A stretch of 62,880 bases of DNA from Paracoccus nototheniae (GTDB lineage Bacteria > Pseudomonadota > Alphaproteobacteria > Rhodobacterales > Rhodobacteraceae). Position 1 is the first letter of the stretch, and each line of letters starts with the position of its first letter. This document shows positions 1-8,949 of this stretch, in pieces. The notes beneath the pieces are model-generated. The model searched no databases, had not been told where the DNA came from, and saw only the letters and a list, made by a program, of their open reading frames with translations. The stretch spans positions 1-62,880 of the forward strand of contig NZ_RQRT01000017.1 in NCBI RefSeq assembly GCF_004335005.1. Direction: 5' to 3'. The translations under genes and the position numbers were made by a program.

Positions 1-600
1 CCTGCTGTCGATGGTGTCGGATAGGATGCGGGCGCGGTTTCCGCAGGCGCGCCATTCCTTCAGCGAGGTGTTCACCGCCGTCACCGACGGGCTGGCGATC
101 GCCGCCGCCTCGGGCTCGGCCATGAAATCGACATGGGCAAAGCCCGCCGCCAGATAGCACTGCCGCAGGTCGTCCTGGGCCTGCGCCTCTCGCGGGTCGC
201 TCACGCCGTGAAAGACGACCGGACGGCCCGACAGGACATGATCGAAGGGCGCGCCCGCCTGCGCCTCGGCCTGCGCCTTGATCTGCGCCAGAAACCGGGC
301 AATCACCGCGACAAAGGTCGTGCGCTCGTTCAGGATCTGGCGCGGTTCGTGCATCAGAGAGGTGCCCAGCACCCGCTTCAGCGCCCGCATGAACCGCCCC
401 TCGGCCCCGTCGATCAGAGCCCGGTTGGCGCCCTCTCCGATCAGGGTGCGGCGGGTTTCAAAATCGAAGAAGAAGGTCGAGGGCAGGGTGGTCTGCCCCG
501 GTGCCATCGTCACCAGCCGCGGCTGGCCGTCGACCAGATAGCCGGCGGCGGAATTCGACGTTCCGAAATCGATCCCCAGACTGCGGGATTGCCGCGCCAT
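1..600 (-). CDS. Hsp70-family (YegD-like) chaperone ATPase, 3' part cut by window edge
   Basis: About 200 N-terminal residues are visible, read leftwards from the ATG at 600; the rest lies outside the window. Residues 9-17 read GIDFGTSNS, the phosphate-1 loop of the actin/Hsp70 ATPase fold, and a second Hsp70-like stretch, AEPEAAA, occurs near residue 165. The short spacing and the GTSNSAA wording resemble the YegD group of stand-alone Hsp70-like proteins rather than DnaK. Such proteins are cytosolic ATPases of poorly known function. Upstream is GGGGACGGGC-ATG. The family call is firm; the subfamily is inferred. Confidence 0.85.
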   Translation of the reverse strand, partial: MARQSRSLGIDFGTSNSAAGYLVDGQPRLVTMAPGQTTLPSTFFFDFETRRTLIGEGANRALIDGAEGRFMRALKRVLGTSLMHEPRQILNERTTFVAVIARFLAQIKAQAEAQAGAPFDHVLSGRPVVFHGVSDPREAQAQDDLRQCYLAAGFAHVDFMAEPEAAAIASPSVTAVNTSLKEWRACGNRARILSDTIDSR

Positions 601-735
601 GCCCGTCCCCTTGCCCAAAACCCGGAGCGCGTCGCTAAGACCCCGGCCACTGGATGTCAATCCGGGCCGGAGTTGCCGCGCAGGCTGGTCAAGGGTCGGG
701 CTGTTCCGGTGGGGGCAGGGGCGTGGTCGAACAGA

Positions 736-891
736 TCAGTGGCAGTGCACGCGCCCCGTGCTGTTGTCCATGTGGCAGCATTGCCCCGGAGGCGACGCCT
801 TTCGGCATCCTCCACCATGGGCGAAAGCGTCTGTCGGCACCGAAGTTGCCGCCGAGATTGCCGCGATGATCGCGATGGTCAGGTGTTTCAT
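736..891 (-). CDS. small secreted YHYH-domain-type Cys/His-rich peptide
   Basis: A 51-residue protein. The start at 891 is chosen because AAGAAGG lies 8 bases upstream and because it begins directly with a signal peptide (MKHLTIAIIAAISAATSVPT, cleavage likely after AFA). An upstream in-frame ATG at 924 would put charged residues before it. The mature part is about 27 residues with three Cys and several His, ending VHCH, like the C-termini of YHYH-domain proteins. Probably exported to the periplasm; metal binding is plausible from composition but unproven. It stands alone between the Hsp70-like gene and tRNA-Thr. Confidence 0.65.
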   Translation of the reverse strand: MKHLTIAIIAAISAATSVPTDAFAHGGGCRKASPPGQCCHMDNSTGRVHCH

Positions 892-1039
892 GAATGTCGC
901 CTTCTTATGGGTGAACAAAACCATAAGCGGAACATTGCCGATTCACCTAAACCTTTCGGTTCGGAAATTTGGATGGGCGTGCAGCTGAAATATGCGCCAT
1001 CGGATCAGAACCAAGGTCTTCATGATGTTCAGGAAAACC

Positions 1040-1114
1040 TGGTGCTGTGAGAGAGGATTGAACTCTCGACCTCACCCTTACCAAGGGTGTGCTCTACCAC
1101 TGAGCTACCACAGC
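1040..1114 (-). tRNA. tRNA-Thr (GGT anticodon)
   Basis: Read on the minus strand, the sequence folds as a full cloverleaf: acceptor GCTGTGG with TCACAGC (one G-T pair), D arm GCTC/GAGC, anticodon stem CACCC/GGGTG with loop TTGGTAA (anticodon GGT, codon ACC), a T arm with TTCAATC, and an encoded CCA end. A good promoter lies just upstream. Confidence 0.95.
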
Positions 1115-1128
1115 GCCGGTGAAGGGGC

Positions 1129-1156
1129 GTTTAGACAAAGCGTTCGGGCCGTGCAA
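1129..1156 (-). promoter_or_regulatory. sigma-70-type promoter of tRNA-Thr
   Basis: On the minus strand there is a -35 TTGCAC (1151-1156), a 16-base spacer and a -10 CTAAAC (1129-1134). Transcription would begin about 7 bases before the mature tRNA. The same TTGC-16-CTAA layout precedes the two other tRNA genes in the window. Confidence 0.6.
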
Positions 1157-1253
1157 GGGGGGAATGCGCGAATTTTGGTGAAATTGCGGTTTGGGGTCGG
1201 CGGCGGGCTGCGTTTGCTGGACGCCGCGCGCGCCCGGCGCTAACAGGGCAGGC

Positions 1254-1445
1254 ATGACCGACCGACGCGATGACAAAGACGCGCCCGACAGCCGCGAACA
1301 GCGCCTTGCGCAGGCATTGCGCGCCAATCTTGCACGCCGCAAGGCGCAGGCGCGCGCGCGGGGGGCGGGGCCGGATGGATCGGCGGATGAGGCAGACAAC
1401 AAGACCGTCCCGGATGCGGATGGCGAGACAGGCAAGGACAGCTGA
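1254..1445 (+). CDS. small conserved hypothetical protein preceding murA
   Basis: A 63-residue, highly charged, probably soluble protein beginning [11 protein letters not shown]. An Arg/Ala-rich helix ([20 protein letters not shown]) is followed by an acidic tail. Its stop overlaps the murA start by one base (TGATG), so translation is probably coupled. GGCAGGC lies upstream of the ATG. Short Arg-rich ORFs of this kind are common just before murA in Rhodobacteraceae. No function is known; the arginine-rich helix could bind nucleic acid or a protein partner, but this is only composition. Confidence 0.7.
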   Translation: MTDRRDDKDAPDSREQRLAQALRANLARRKAQARARGAGPDGSADEADNKTVPDADGETGKDS

Positions 1446-2719
1446 TGGACCAGATCATCGTCGAGGGAAACGGCCCTCTCAAAGGCGAAATCCCGATTGC
1501 CGGGGCAAAGAACGCCTGTCTGACGCTGATGCCCGCGACGCTGTTGACCGATCAGCCGCTGACGCTGACCAATGCGCCGCGCCTGTCGGACATCCGCACC
1601 ATGACCGCGCTGCTGGGGTCTTTGGGGGCCGAGGTCGCCAGCCTGCAGGACGGTCAGGTTCTGGCCCTGTCCAGCCATGCGATGACCAGCCATCGGGCCG
1701 AATACGACATCGTGCGCAAGATGCGGGCCTCGATTCTGGTGCTGGGGCCGCTCTTGGCGCGCGATGGGGTGGCCGAGGTGTCGCTGCCCGGCGGCTGCGC
1801 GATCGGGGCGCGGCCCGTCGATCTGCATCTGCGCGCACTGGAGGCGATGGGCGCCAGTCTTGATCTGCGCGACGGCTATGTCCATGCCAAGGCGCCCTCG
1901 GGCGGATTGCGGGGGGCGGTCTTCGATTTCCCGGTCGTCTCGGTCGGCGCGACCGAGAATGCGCTGATGGCGGCGACGCTGGCGCGGGGCACGACGGTGC
2001 TGAAGAACGCCGCGCGCGAGCCCGAAATCGTCGATCTGGCGCGCTGCCTGCGGGCCATGGGCGCGCAGATCGAGGGCGAGGGTACCGGCACCCTCACCAT
2101 TCAGGGCGTGCAGACCCTGCATGGCGCGACGCATCCCGTCGTCACCGACCGGATCGAGCTGGGCACCTATATGCTGGCGCCCGCGATGTGCGGGGGCGAG
2201 GTCGAATGTCTGGGCGGGCGGATCGAGCTGTTGGAGGCGTTTTGCGAAAAGCTGGACGAGGCCGGGATCAGCGTCGAGGAAACCCCGCGCGGCATCAAGG
2301 TCACGCGCAAGAACGGTCGCGTGCGCGCCGTCAATGTCCGGACCGAACCGTTCCCCGGTTTTCCGACCGACCTGCAGGCGCAGTTCATGGCGCTGATGTG
2401 CATGGCCGAGGGCACGTCGGTGCTGGAGGAAACGATCTTCGAGAACCGCTTCATGCACGCGCCCGAGCTGACCCGGATGGGTGCGCGGATCGAGGTTCAG
2501 GGCGGCCATGCCACCGTGACCGGGGTCGAGCGGCTGCGCGGCGCGCCGGTGATGGCGACCGACCTGCGCGCCTCGGTCAGTCTGATTCTGGCGGGGATGG
2601 CCGCCGAGGGTCAGACCACCGTCAGCCGCGTCTATCATCTGGATCGCGGCTATGAGCATGTCGTGCGCAAGCTGCGCAATGTCGGCGCGCATATCGAGCG
2701 CGTGAAAGAGGAGGTCTGA
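1445..2719 (+). CDS. murA: UDP-N-acetylglucosamine 1-carboxyvinyltransferase
   Basis: MurA (424 residues, full length) transfers enolpyruvate from PEP to UDP-GlcNAc, the first committed step of peptidoglycan synthesis in the cytosol. K22-N23 in [10 protein letters not shown] and the catalytic Cys118 in [11 protein letters not shown] are present; Cys rather than Asp at this site means the fosfomycin target is intact. The two-domain EPSP-synthase-like fold is contiguous. The gene overlaps the small ORF before it and the DUF2948 gene after it by one base each, so the three are probably one transcript. Confidence 0.98.
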   Translation: MDQIIVEGNGPLKGEIPIAGAKNACLTLMPATLLTDQPLTLTNAPRLSDIRTMTALLGSLGAEVASLQDGQVLALSSHAMTSHRAEYDIVRKMRASILVLGPLLARDGVAEVSLPGGCAIGARPVDLHLRALEAMGASLDLRDGYVHAKAPSGGLRGAVFDFPVVSVGATENALMAATLARGTTVLKNAAREPEIVDLARCLRAMGAQIEGEGTGTLTIQGVQTLHGATHPVVTDRIELGTYMLAPAMCGGEVECLGGRIELLEAFCEKLDEAGISVEETPRGIKVTRKNGRVRAVNVRTEPFPGFPTDLQAQFMALMCMAEGTSVLEETIFENRFMHAPELTRMGARIEVQGGHATVTGVERLRGAPVMATDLRASVSLILAGMAAEGQTTVSRVYHLDRGYEHVVRKLRNVGAHIERVKEEV

Positions 2720-3195
2720 TGACCCGTGACGCCCGTTTCTCGGATGCCGATCCCCGCCCGCTGGCCTTGAAGGCCGAGGACGAGGTCGATCTGCGCATCC
2801 TGTCCTCGCTGATCCAGGATGCGGTCCTGACCGGGGCCGATATCACCCATGACGCCAAGGCGCGCAGGCTGGCCTTGCTGGTCACCCGGTTCCGGTGGGA
2901 GGATCTGGCGGCTGCCGGGGCCGAGGGGCGCGAGTTCGAACGCGTGCGGTCGCTGCTGGTCATCGGCGATGTGTTGCGGGTGGTCAGCGACGGGGTCGGG
3001 CGCGACACTGACACCGTGCTGTCGCTGCTGGCGATCCGCTGGTTGCCGGGGCCGGATGGCACCGGCCGGCTGTCGTTGGATTTTGCCGGCGACGGCACGA
3101 TCATGGCCGAGGTCGAATGCATCAATCTGGACCTGCGCGACGTGACGCGGCCGCATCGCGCGGTCTCGGGCCGTGCGCCGCAGCACCCGGACTGA
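2719..3195 (+). CDS. DUF2948 family protein
   Basis: A 158-residue soluble protein that starts at the murA stop (TGATG). The N-terminal pattern (LALKAEDEVDLRILSSLIQDAV) and the middle ITHDAKARRLALLVTRFRWED are typical of DUF2948, a family found in alphaproteobacteria and of unknown function. No catalytic motif, signal peptide or membrane segment is visible. The murA-DUF2948-hisD order suggests a housekeeping transcript. A broken copy of the tail of the hairpin repeat seen elsewhere may follow the stop (GGATATTT near 3202). Confidence 0.85.
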   Translation: MTRDARFSDADPRPLALKAEDEVDLRILSSLIQDAVLTGADITHDAKARRLALLVTRFRWEDLAAAGAEGREFERVRSLLVIGDVLRVVSDGVGRDTDTVLSLLAIRWLPGPDGTGRLSLDFAGDGTIMAEVECINLDLRDVTRPHRAVSGRAPQHPD

Positions 3196-3294
3196 GGATT
3201 TGGATATTTAAGTGAAGAAGAAGCCCGCTTTTCCCGTCCGCCCGATCTGCACGGTCGGGTCTTCCGGGGGCGGGGCGGCTTAAAGGGGGCGCGG

Positions 3295-4608
3295 ATGCCG
3301 GTCTTTCTGAACACCAGTGCGGCGGATTTCGAACAGGGCTTCCGGGCGATGCTGTCGGCCAAGCGCGAGGACAGCAGCGATGTGAACGATGCGGTGACCG
3401 CGATCATCCGCGATGTGCGGGCGCGGGGCGATCTGGCCCTGTGCGAGCTGACCGCGCGGTTCGACCGGTTGCAGCTGACGCCCGCGACCTTGCGCTTTAC
3501 GCCTGAAGAGATCGCCGCCGAGGTGGCGCGCGTCACGCCCGAGGATCGCGCCGCCCTGATGCTGGCGGCCGAGCGGATCCGCGCCTATCACGCCCGCCAG
3601 ATGCCCGAGGATGCCAGCTGGACCGACCCCGAAGGCGCCACGCTTGGCTGGCGGTGGAGCGCGGTGTCGGCGGCGGGTCTGTATGTGCCGGGGGGCCAAG
3701 CGGCCTATCCGTCCAGCGTGCTGATGAATGCGATCCCGGCGCGGGTGGCGGGGGTCGAACGGCTGGTCATCTGCGTGCCCACCCCGGACGGGATCATCAA
3801 TCCGCTGGTCCTGCTGGCGGCACAACTGTCCGGCGTGGACGAGATCTATCGCATCGGCGGCGCGCAGGCGGTGGCGGCGATGGCCTATGGCACGGATACG
3901 ATCGCGCCGGTCGACAAGATCACCGGGCCGGGCAATGCCTATGTCGCGGCGGCCAAGCGGCAGGTCTTTGGCCGGGTCGGCATCGACATGATCGCGGGCC
4001 CCTCCGAGGTGTTGGTCATTGCCGACGGCGATCAGAATCCGGACTGGCTGGCCTGGGATCTGCTGGCGCAGGCGGAACATGACGCGGATGCGCAATCGAT
4101 CCTGATCACCACCGACCCGGCCATGGCGCAGGCGGTGGCGGCGGCGGTGGACCGGATCATCCCGACACTGGATCGCGCCGCGATCGCGGGGGCCAGCTGG
4201 CGCGATTACGGCACCCTGATCGTGGTGCGCGATCTGGCCGAGGCCGCCGCCCTGTCCAACCGCATCGCGCCCGAGCATCTGGAGCTGTGCGTGGACGACC
4301 CCGAGGGGCTGGCCGCGCAGTGCATTCATGCGGGCGCCATCTTTCTGGGTGCGCATACGCCCGAGGCGGTCGGCGATTATGTCAGCGGGCCGAATCACGT
4401 GCTGCCGACGGCGCGTTCGGCGCGGTTCAGTTCCGGCCTGTCGGTGATGGATTTCGTCAAGCGCACGACCATGGCGCGGCTGACGCCGGGGGCTTTGGCC
4501 GCCATCGGGCCTGCCGCCGTGCGTCTGGCCGCATCCGAGGGCTTGCAGGCGCATGGCGCTTCGGTTCAGGCTCGGTTGGGGACGTTGAACGAAAGGCTGA
4601 CCGAATGA
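3295..4608 (+). CDS. hisD: histidinol dehydrogenase
   Basis: HisD (437 residues) oxidises L-histidinol to L-histidine in two NAD-dependent steps, the end of histidine synthesis. The signature around residues 230-263 is complete (IDMIAGPSEVL, then AQAEHDAD), giving zinc ligands Gln259 and His262; the later APEHLEL and GPNHVLPT segments supply the catalytic Glu/His and further ligands. The ATG at 3295 follows AAAGGGGGC. Its stop overlaps the next gene (ATGA). No other his genes are in the window. Confidence 0.97.
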   Translation: MPVFLNTSAADFEQGFRAMLSAKREDSSDVNDAVTAIIRDVRARGDLALCELTARFDRLQLTPATLRFTPEEIAAEVARVTPEDRAALMLAAERIRAYHARQMPEDASWTDPEGATLGWRWSAVSAAGLYVPGGQAAYPSSVLMNAIPARVAGVERLVICVPTPDGIINPLVLLAAQLSGVDEIYRIGGAQAVAAMAYGTDTIAPVDKITGPGNAYVAAAKRQVFGRVGIDMIAGPSEVLVIADGDQNPDWLAWDLLAQAEHDADAQSILITTDPAMAQAVAAAVDRIIPTLDRAAIAGASWRDYGTLIVVRDLAEAAALSNRIAPEHLELCVDDPEGLAAQCIHAGAIFLGAHTPEAVGDYVSGPNHVLPTARSARFSSGLSVMDFVKRTTMARLTPGALAAIGPAAVRLAASEGLQAHGASVQARLGTLNERLTE

Positions 4609-5084
4609 GCCGCATCATCCGCATCGGGATCGACGACAGCGCGATCGCCCCCGCCACCCCCGAGATGGAGCAGGAGCGTCGCGTCGCGATCTTTGATCTG
4701 ATCGAGGATAACAGCTTTGCCGTGCCGGGGCGTGACGGCGCGCCCGCGCCCGACGGGTCATTCGTGCTGGATCTGTGCATCCGCGAGGGGCGGCTGGTCT
4801 TTGACATGACCGACGAGGCGGGCGCCAAGGTGGCCGAGTTTCATCTGTCGCTTGGCCCCTTTCGGCAGGTGGTCAAGGATTACTTCCAGATCTGCCAAAG
4901 CTATTTCGATGCGGTGAAGCGCCTGCCCCCCGCCCAGATCGAGGCCATCGACATGGCCCGGCGCGGCATCCACAACGAAGGCGCGCGCACCCTGCAGGAG
5001 CGGCTGGAGGGCAAGGCGTCCTTGGATATCGACACCGCGCGGCGCCTGTTCACCCTGATCTGCGCGCTGATCCCTCAGGGCTGA
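4605..5084 (+). CDS. UPF0262 family protein
   Basis: A 159-residue protein beginning MSRIIRIGIDDSAIA. The start is set by the 4-base ATGA overlap with hisD. Conserved stretches such as PEMEQERRVAIFDLIEDN, the FDMTDEAGAKVAEFHLSL block and the helical C-terminus match UPF0262, an uncharacterised family that usually sits behind hisD in Rhodobacteraceae. No membrane segment or known catalytic motif is seen. Translational coupling to hisD is likely. Confidence 0.9.
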   Translation: MSRIIRIGIDDSAIAPATPEMEQERRVAIFDLIEDNSFAVPGRDGAPAPDGSFVLDLCIREGRLVFDMTDEAGAKVAEFHLSLGPFRQVVKDYFQICQSYFDAVKRLPPAQIEAIDMARRGIHNEGARTLQERLEGKASLDIDTARRLFTLICALIPQG

Positions 5085-5090
5085 CAGGGC

Positions 5091-5561
5091 ATGGCGCAGG
5101 ACAAGATCCCCTCGTCGGTGCTGTTCTGTTGCGATCACAATGCCATCCGCTCGCCCATGGCCGAGGGGATGATGAAGAAATTTCATGGCCGCGCCGCCTA
5201 TGTCCAGTCGGCGGGCGTGAAAAGCGACACCGAGGTGGACGGCTTTGCCATCGCCGTCTGCGAGGAGATCGGCGTGCCGCTCGCCGATCACCGCAGCCGC
5301 AGCTTTGACCAGATGCGCGATTGGGGCGACGATCTGAGCCAGTTCGACCTGATCGTCGCCCTGTCGCCGGCCAGCCAGCGCATGGCGCTGGAAATGACCC
5401 GCCACGCGCATCTCGAGGTCGAATACTGGCCGATCATGGACCCCACCGGGCTGGCCGAGGGGCGCGAGGCGCGGCTGGCCGCCTATCGCCAGACCCGCGA
5501 CCAGATAGAGGCGCGGATGCGCGACCGTTTCGGCCCGCCGACCCGGCGGGACGACGACTAG
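5091..5561 (+). CDS. low-molecular-weight phosphotyrosine phosphatase / arsenate reductase-like protein
   Basis: A 156-residue cytosolic enzyme. The phosphate-binding loop C-x5-R-S is at residues 14-21 (CDHNAIRS) and the general-acid loop is DPTG near residue 118. Both are needed for LMW-PTP catalysis. The fold is shared with ArsC-type arsenate reductases, but the extra Cys pair and ars neighbours are absent, so protein phosphatase activity is the better guess. It follows UPF0262 by 6 bases and ends the hisD transcript. Confidence 0.85.
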   Translation: MAQDKIPSSVLFCCDHNAIRSPMAEGMMKKFHGRAAYVQSAGVKSDTEVDGFAIAVCEEIGVPLADHRSRSFDQMRDWGDDLSQFDLIVALSPASQRMALEMTRHAHLEVEYWPIMDPTGLAEGREARLAAYRQTRDQIEARMRDRFGPPTRRDDD

Positions 5562-5582
5562 CGGTGGCGGCATCTTAGGCGG

Positions 5583-5813
5583 TCAGCGGCGGCGCCAATG
5601 GATGGGCACGTCCCAGATGGGCTTGTCCATCTCGGCCTCGACATCCTCTCGGGTCAGGCCGATGTCGCGCAGATGATCGTCGCTGAGGCGCGCCAGATCG
5701 ATGCGGGTGCGGCGCACGTCGAACATGGTCAGGATGCGTTCGATCCACGAGGGGCGGGGCAGGATGCCGTGCCCGGTGACGACGCGCAGAAGGGCCCTTG
5801 ATTTCGTGGTCAT
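5583..5813 (-). CDS. DUF1127 domain small protein
   Basis: A 76-residue basic protein. The C-terminal half carries the DUF1127 motif (ARLSDDHLRDIGLTREDVEAE), an Arg-rich helical segment. Known DUF1127 proteins in alphaproteobacteria influence RNA turnover and phosphate or stress responses, often with sRNA partners. A strong AGGAGACAGCG precedes the ATG at 5813. It diverges from a LysR regulator across a 140-base gap containing an inverted repeat, so regulation by that LysR protein is a fair inference. Confidence 0.85.
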   Translation of the reverse strand: MTTKSRALLRVVTGHGILPRPSWIERILTMFDVRRTRIDLARLSDDHLRDIGLTREDVEAEMDKPIWDVPIHWRRR

Positions 5814-5839
5814 CGCTGTCTCCTGTAACGATCAGTTTG

Positions 5840-5867
5840 GAAGATGGATCGGGTTTTTCTCATCTTC
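5840..5867. promoter_or_regulatory. inverted repeat between DUF1127 and lysR, candidate operator
   Basis: A perfect 7-base inverted repeat, GAAGATG (5840-5846) and CATCTTC (5861-5867), is separated by 14 bases in the divergent intergenic region. Arms about 21 bases centre-to-centre on an AT-richer core suit a LysR-type site, though the exact T-N11-A form is not obvious. A leader hairpin of the DUF1127 mRNA is the alternative. Confidence 0.4.
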
Positions 5868-5953
5868 GAGATTGATCGGTACCCGTCTGCCGTGTATTTG
5901 TGAAACGAATGATTTTGATGCCACCCATCAGCCGCCGTGAAGGATTACCCGCC

Positions 5954-6817
5954 ATGCGCAATCTGGATATCGCCACGCTCAGATCCCTGCAGGCCGTCGC
6001 CGAATACGGCGCCGTCACCCGCGCGGCCGAGGCGCTGAACATGACGCAAAGCGCGCTGTCCATGCAGATGAAGCGGCTGGAAGAGGCGTTCGGGCGGCCG
6101 ATGCTGGACAAGGCCGGGCGCGGCGTTGTGCTGTCGGATTTCGCGCAGGATCTGCTGGGCGAAAGCCGCAAGCTAGTGGCGCTGAACGATGCGATCCTGG
6201 CGCGGTTCACCGGGCTGCGGCCCGAACGCCGGCTGCGTGTCGGGCTGAGCAGCGACTGGATGTTCACCAAGGTAGCCCAGACAGTGCGGGCCTTCCGGCA
6301 CGATTTCCCCAAGGTCGAAATGGTCATTCATGACGGGCGGACCAAGGACCTGCGGGCGCAGATGCAGCGTGGCGAACATGACGTCATCCTGACCACCGAA
6401 TTCGATGCCCCGCAGGGAGCGGTCAATCTGGCCAAGGTCGATCTGGTCTGGGTGGGCGCCGCTGACGGCAAAGCGTGGCAACAGCGACCCTTGCCGATCG
6501 CGACTTCGGCGCATTGCGCCTATTACGCGGTCGGGGTCAGCGCGCTGGAACGGGCTGGGATCGAATGGTCCCATCTGATGGGCGAGGGCAGCGACGAGAA
6601 CTGGCACATCCTTGCCGCCGCCGATCTGGGTCTGACCTTGCGTCCCCGCGGGATCGAACAAGCCGGGATGGAAGAGGTCGATCATGGCGGCGCATTGCCG
6701 CCGCTGCCGCCGACATGGCTGAACGTCTATGTCGCCGATGGCCCTGCGGGCCGTCTTGGGTCCGACTTCGTGGGCTATCTGCGGCAGGCGATCTGTGAGG
6801 TGGCGATCGCCGCCTGA
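5954..6817 (+). CDS. LysR-family transcriptional regulator
   Basis: A 287-residue protein starting MRNLDIATLRSL; AAGGA lies 9 bases upstream, preferred over earlier in-frame ATGs. The N-terminal winged helix-turn-helix covers residues 1-60 (AVTRAAEALNMTQSALSMQMKRLEE). The rest is a LysR-type effector domain whose short form and lack of a clear ligand signature do not identify the inducer. It is divergent from the DUF1127 gene, its likeliest target, and convergent with edd. Confidence 0.9.
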   Translation: MRNLDIATLRSLQAVAEYGAVTRAAEALNMTQSALSMQMKRLEEAFGRPMLDKAGRGVVLSDFAQDLLGESRKLVALNDAILARFTGLRPERRLRVGLSSDWMFTKVAQTVRAFRHDFPKVEMVIHDGRTKDLRAQMQRGEHDVILTTEFDAPQGAVNLAKVDLVWVGAADGKAWQQRPLPIATSAHCAYYAVGVSALERAGIEWSHLMGEGSDENWHILAAADLGLTLRPRGIEQAGMEEVDHGGALPPLPPTWLNVYVADGPAGRLGSDFVGYLRQAICEVAIAA

Positions 6818-6821
6818 ACGC

Positions 6822-6839
6822 GGCGGGATGGCGCCCGCC
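6822..6839 (+). terminator. weak candidate terminator behind lysR
   Basis: GGCGGG-ATGGCG-CCCGCC just after the lysR stop forms a 6-bp GC stem without a T-run. The 126-base convergent gap to edd holds no gene; a second weak hairpin (CGGTT/AACCG) lies near 6890. Confidence 0.3.
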
Positions 6840-6943
6840 CGCCGTCATGGGCTGGGCGGTCGCACCAGCCAGGCGGGGGCAGGCGCGGCTCGGTTTTTAG
6901 CGAACCGATCGCCGTCAGCAACGTGCGCCTTGGCCCGTGAGCC

Positions 6944-8746
6944 TTAGACCACCACGCCCGCGCCTTCGGTGGCGGGGCCTGCGACGGCGCGGAAGGCGGC
7001 GAACAGCTCTCGGCCCATCCCTTCGCTGCTTTCTTCGGGGTCGAAGGCGACAGGGGTGCGGCTGTCGAAATCGGGCTCCAGACAGTCCAGCCTGCCATGC
7101 GCCGCATCCAGCCGGACCCTGTCGCCGTCGCGCAGGCGCGCCAGCGGGCCGCCGCTGGCCGCCTCGGGCGAGATGTGGATGGCGGCGGGCACCTTGCCCG
7201 AGGCGCCCGACATCCGCCCATCGGTGACCAGCGCGACCTTGAGGCCCCGGTCCTGCAGCACCGCCAGCGTGGGGGTCAGCGAATGCAGTTCCGGCATGCC
7301 GTTCGCGCGCGGTCCCTGAAAGCGGACGACGACGATGGTGTCTTCGGTGAACTCTCCGGCGCGGAAGGCGGTCTTGACCGCTTCCTGATCCTGAAAGACG
7401 CGGGCGCGGGCCTCGATGATGTGACGTTCGGGGGCGACGGCGCTGATCTTGATGACGCCGCGACCCAGATTGCCCTGCAACTGCTTGAGGCCGCCTGTTT
7501 TCGCAAAGGGATCGCTGGCCGGGCGCAGGATCTTGTCGTTCAGGCTGGCGCGGGCGCCGTCGGCCCATTTGATGCGGGCGCCGTCCAGCATCGGTTCGCG
7601 GGTATAGCCGTCCAAGCCGGTGCCGTTGATCGTCTTGACATCCGCATGCAGCAACCCGCCTTCCAGCAATTGCGCGATTATGTAGCCCAGTCCCCCTGCG
7701 GCGTGGAAATGGTTCACGTCAGCCAGGCCGTTGGGATAGACCCGCGCCATCAGGGGCACGGTTTCCGACAGGTCGTGGAAATCCTCGATATCGATGATCA
7801 CGCCTGCGGCGCGGGCCATGGCGGGCAGGTGCAGGACAAGATTGGTCGAGCCGCCCGTGGCCATCAGCCCGACGATGCCATTGACGAAGGCGCGTTCGTC
7901 CAGAACCTCGCCCGCTGGCATGAATTCATTGCCCAGATTGGTGATGGCGGCGGCGCGTTCCACGGCGGCCACGGTCAGCGCGTCGCGCAGCGGCGTGTTC
8001 GGGTTGACGAAGCTGGAGCCGGGCAGATGCAGGCCCATGAATTCCATCAGCATCTGATTGGTGTTGGCGGTGCCGTAGAAGGTGCAGGTTCCGGGGCCGT
8101 GATAGGAGGCCATCTCGGCCTTCATCAATTCCTCGCGCCCGACCTCGCCGGTGGCGAATTGCTGGCGGACGCGGGATTTTTCGTCATTGGGCAGGCCCGA
8201 GGGCATCGGGCCTGCGGGCACGAAGACGGCGGGCACATGGCCGAAGGTGGCGGCGGCGATGATCAGCCCCGGCACGATCTTGTCGCAGACGCCCAGATAC
8301 ATCGCCGAATCGAAGCAGTCATGCGACAGCGCGACGCCCGCCGCCAAGGCGATGACATCGCGCGAGAAGAGCGACAGCTCCATCCCCTTGCGGCCTTGCG
8401 TCACGCCGTCGCACATCGCGGGCACGCCGCCCGCGACCTGCACCGTGGCACCCGCCGCATGGCCCGCCGCCCGGATCAGGTCGGGATAGCGTTCGAACGG
8501 CTGATGCGCCGACAGCATGTCGTTATAGGCGGTGACGATGCCGATATTGGGTTTGCGGGTCGTGGCCATATCGACCTTGTCATCCATCGCGGCATAGGCA
8601 TGGGCCTGATTGCCGCAGGACAGATGCGCACGGGCAGGGCCGTCCTGCGCGGCGCGGGCGATCTTGGCCAGATAGCGGCTGCGGGAGCGGTGGGACCGTT
8701 CGCGGATGCGGTCGGTGACCTGGTCGATGGTGGCGTGAAGGGTCAT
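6944..8746 (-). CDS. edd: phosphogluconate dehydratase (Entner-Doudoroff pathway)
   Basis: Edd (600 residues) dehydrates 6-phosphogluconate to KDPG. It belongs to the IlvD/Edd Fe-S dehydratases: cysteines at 112 (MCDGVTQG), 144 and 154 ([17 protein letters not shown]) are the cluster ligands or signature, and the second signature [13 protein letters not shown] is near the C-terminus. The start at 8746 has GAGGAGG 8-9 bases upstream; the longer reading frame lacks a ribosome site and would run into the promoter. It has its own promoter with a LacI-type operator shared with zwf. KDPG aldolase (eda) is not in the window. Confidence 0.97.
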   Translation of the reverse strand: MTLHATIDQVTDRIRERSHRSRSRYLAKIARAAQDGPARAHLSCGNQAHAYAAMDDKVDMATTRKPNIGIVTAYNDMLSAHQPFERYPDLIRAAGHAAGATVQVAGGVPAMCDGVTQGRKGMELSLFSRDVIALAAGVALSHDCFDSAMYLGVCDKIVPGLIIAAATFGHVPAVFVPAGPMPSGLPNDEKSRVRQQFATGEVGREELMKAEMASYHGPGTCTFYGTANTNQMLMEFMGLHLPGSSFVNPNTPLRDALTVAAVERAAAITNLGNEFMPAGEVLDERAFVNGIVGLMATGGSTNLVLHLPAMARAAGVIIDIEDFHDLSETVPLMARVYPNGLADVNHFHAAGGLGYIIAQLLEGGLLHADVKTINGTGLDGYTREPMLDGARIKWADGARASLNDKILRPASDPFAKTGGLKQLQGNLGRGVIKISAVAPERHIIEARARVFQDQEAVKTAFRAGEFTEDTIVVVRFQGPRANGMPELHSLTPTLAVLQDRGLKVALVTDGRMSGASGKVPAAIHISPEAASGGPLARLRDGDRVRLDAAHGRLDCLEPDFDSRTPVAFDPEESSEGMGRELFAAFRAVAGPATEGAGVVV

Positions 8747-8773
8747 GGCGCGGCCTCCTCTGGCTTTGGGATC

Positions 8774-8802
8774 AGTATAGGCCGTTAGCGTTAACGGTTC
8801 AA
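8774..8802 (-). promoter_or_regulatory. edd promoter with LacI-type operator in the spacer
   Basis: On the minus strand: -35 TTGAAC (8797-8802), a 17-base spacer and -10 TATACT (8774-8779). The spacer is almost filled by the imperfect palindrome CCGTTAACGCTAACGG (8782-8797), with half-sites CGTTAAC and CGTTAGC around a central CG, the typical LacI-family form. A bound protein would block RNA polymerase directly. The regulator is not in the window. Confidence 0.7.
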
Positions 8803-8826
8803 CCATCCGTGGGTGGTGACGTTGCA

Positions 8827-8888
8827 AAGGGGGGCGCTGCCCCCCGGCCTTGCGGCCGCCCCCCGGGATATTTGCGCCAAGATGAAAG
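8827..8888 (+). repeat. intergenic hairpin repeat, copy A
   Basis: 62 bases: AAGGGGGGCGCTGCCCCCC, then an inner stem GGCC-TTGC-GGCC, then GCCCCCC and a tail GGGATATTT..GCCAAGATGAAAG. Copy B at 14620 has identical flanks but a different inner stem. It sits between the divergent edd and rlmI-like starts, so it cannot be only a terminator here. Confidence 0.75.
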
Positions 8889-8949
8889 GTTGCGGGCGCT
8901 TGTGCGGGGGGATGGGGCGTGGCAGATCGACCGGGAAAGGATTATTCCC

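Noticed and set aside
931..975. GGAAC near 931 as a third EcfG-type promoter
   Set aside because: No CGTT follows at 16 or 17 bases, and no gene starts in that direction other than a frame without support.
7097..8788. 563-codon open frame on the plus strand opposite edd
   Set aside because: Antisense shadow in GC-rich DNA; the translation is His/Gln/Arg-rich with no domain, while edd on the other strand is complete.
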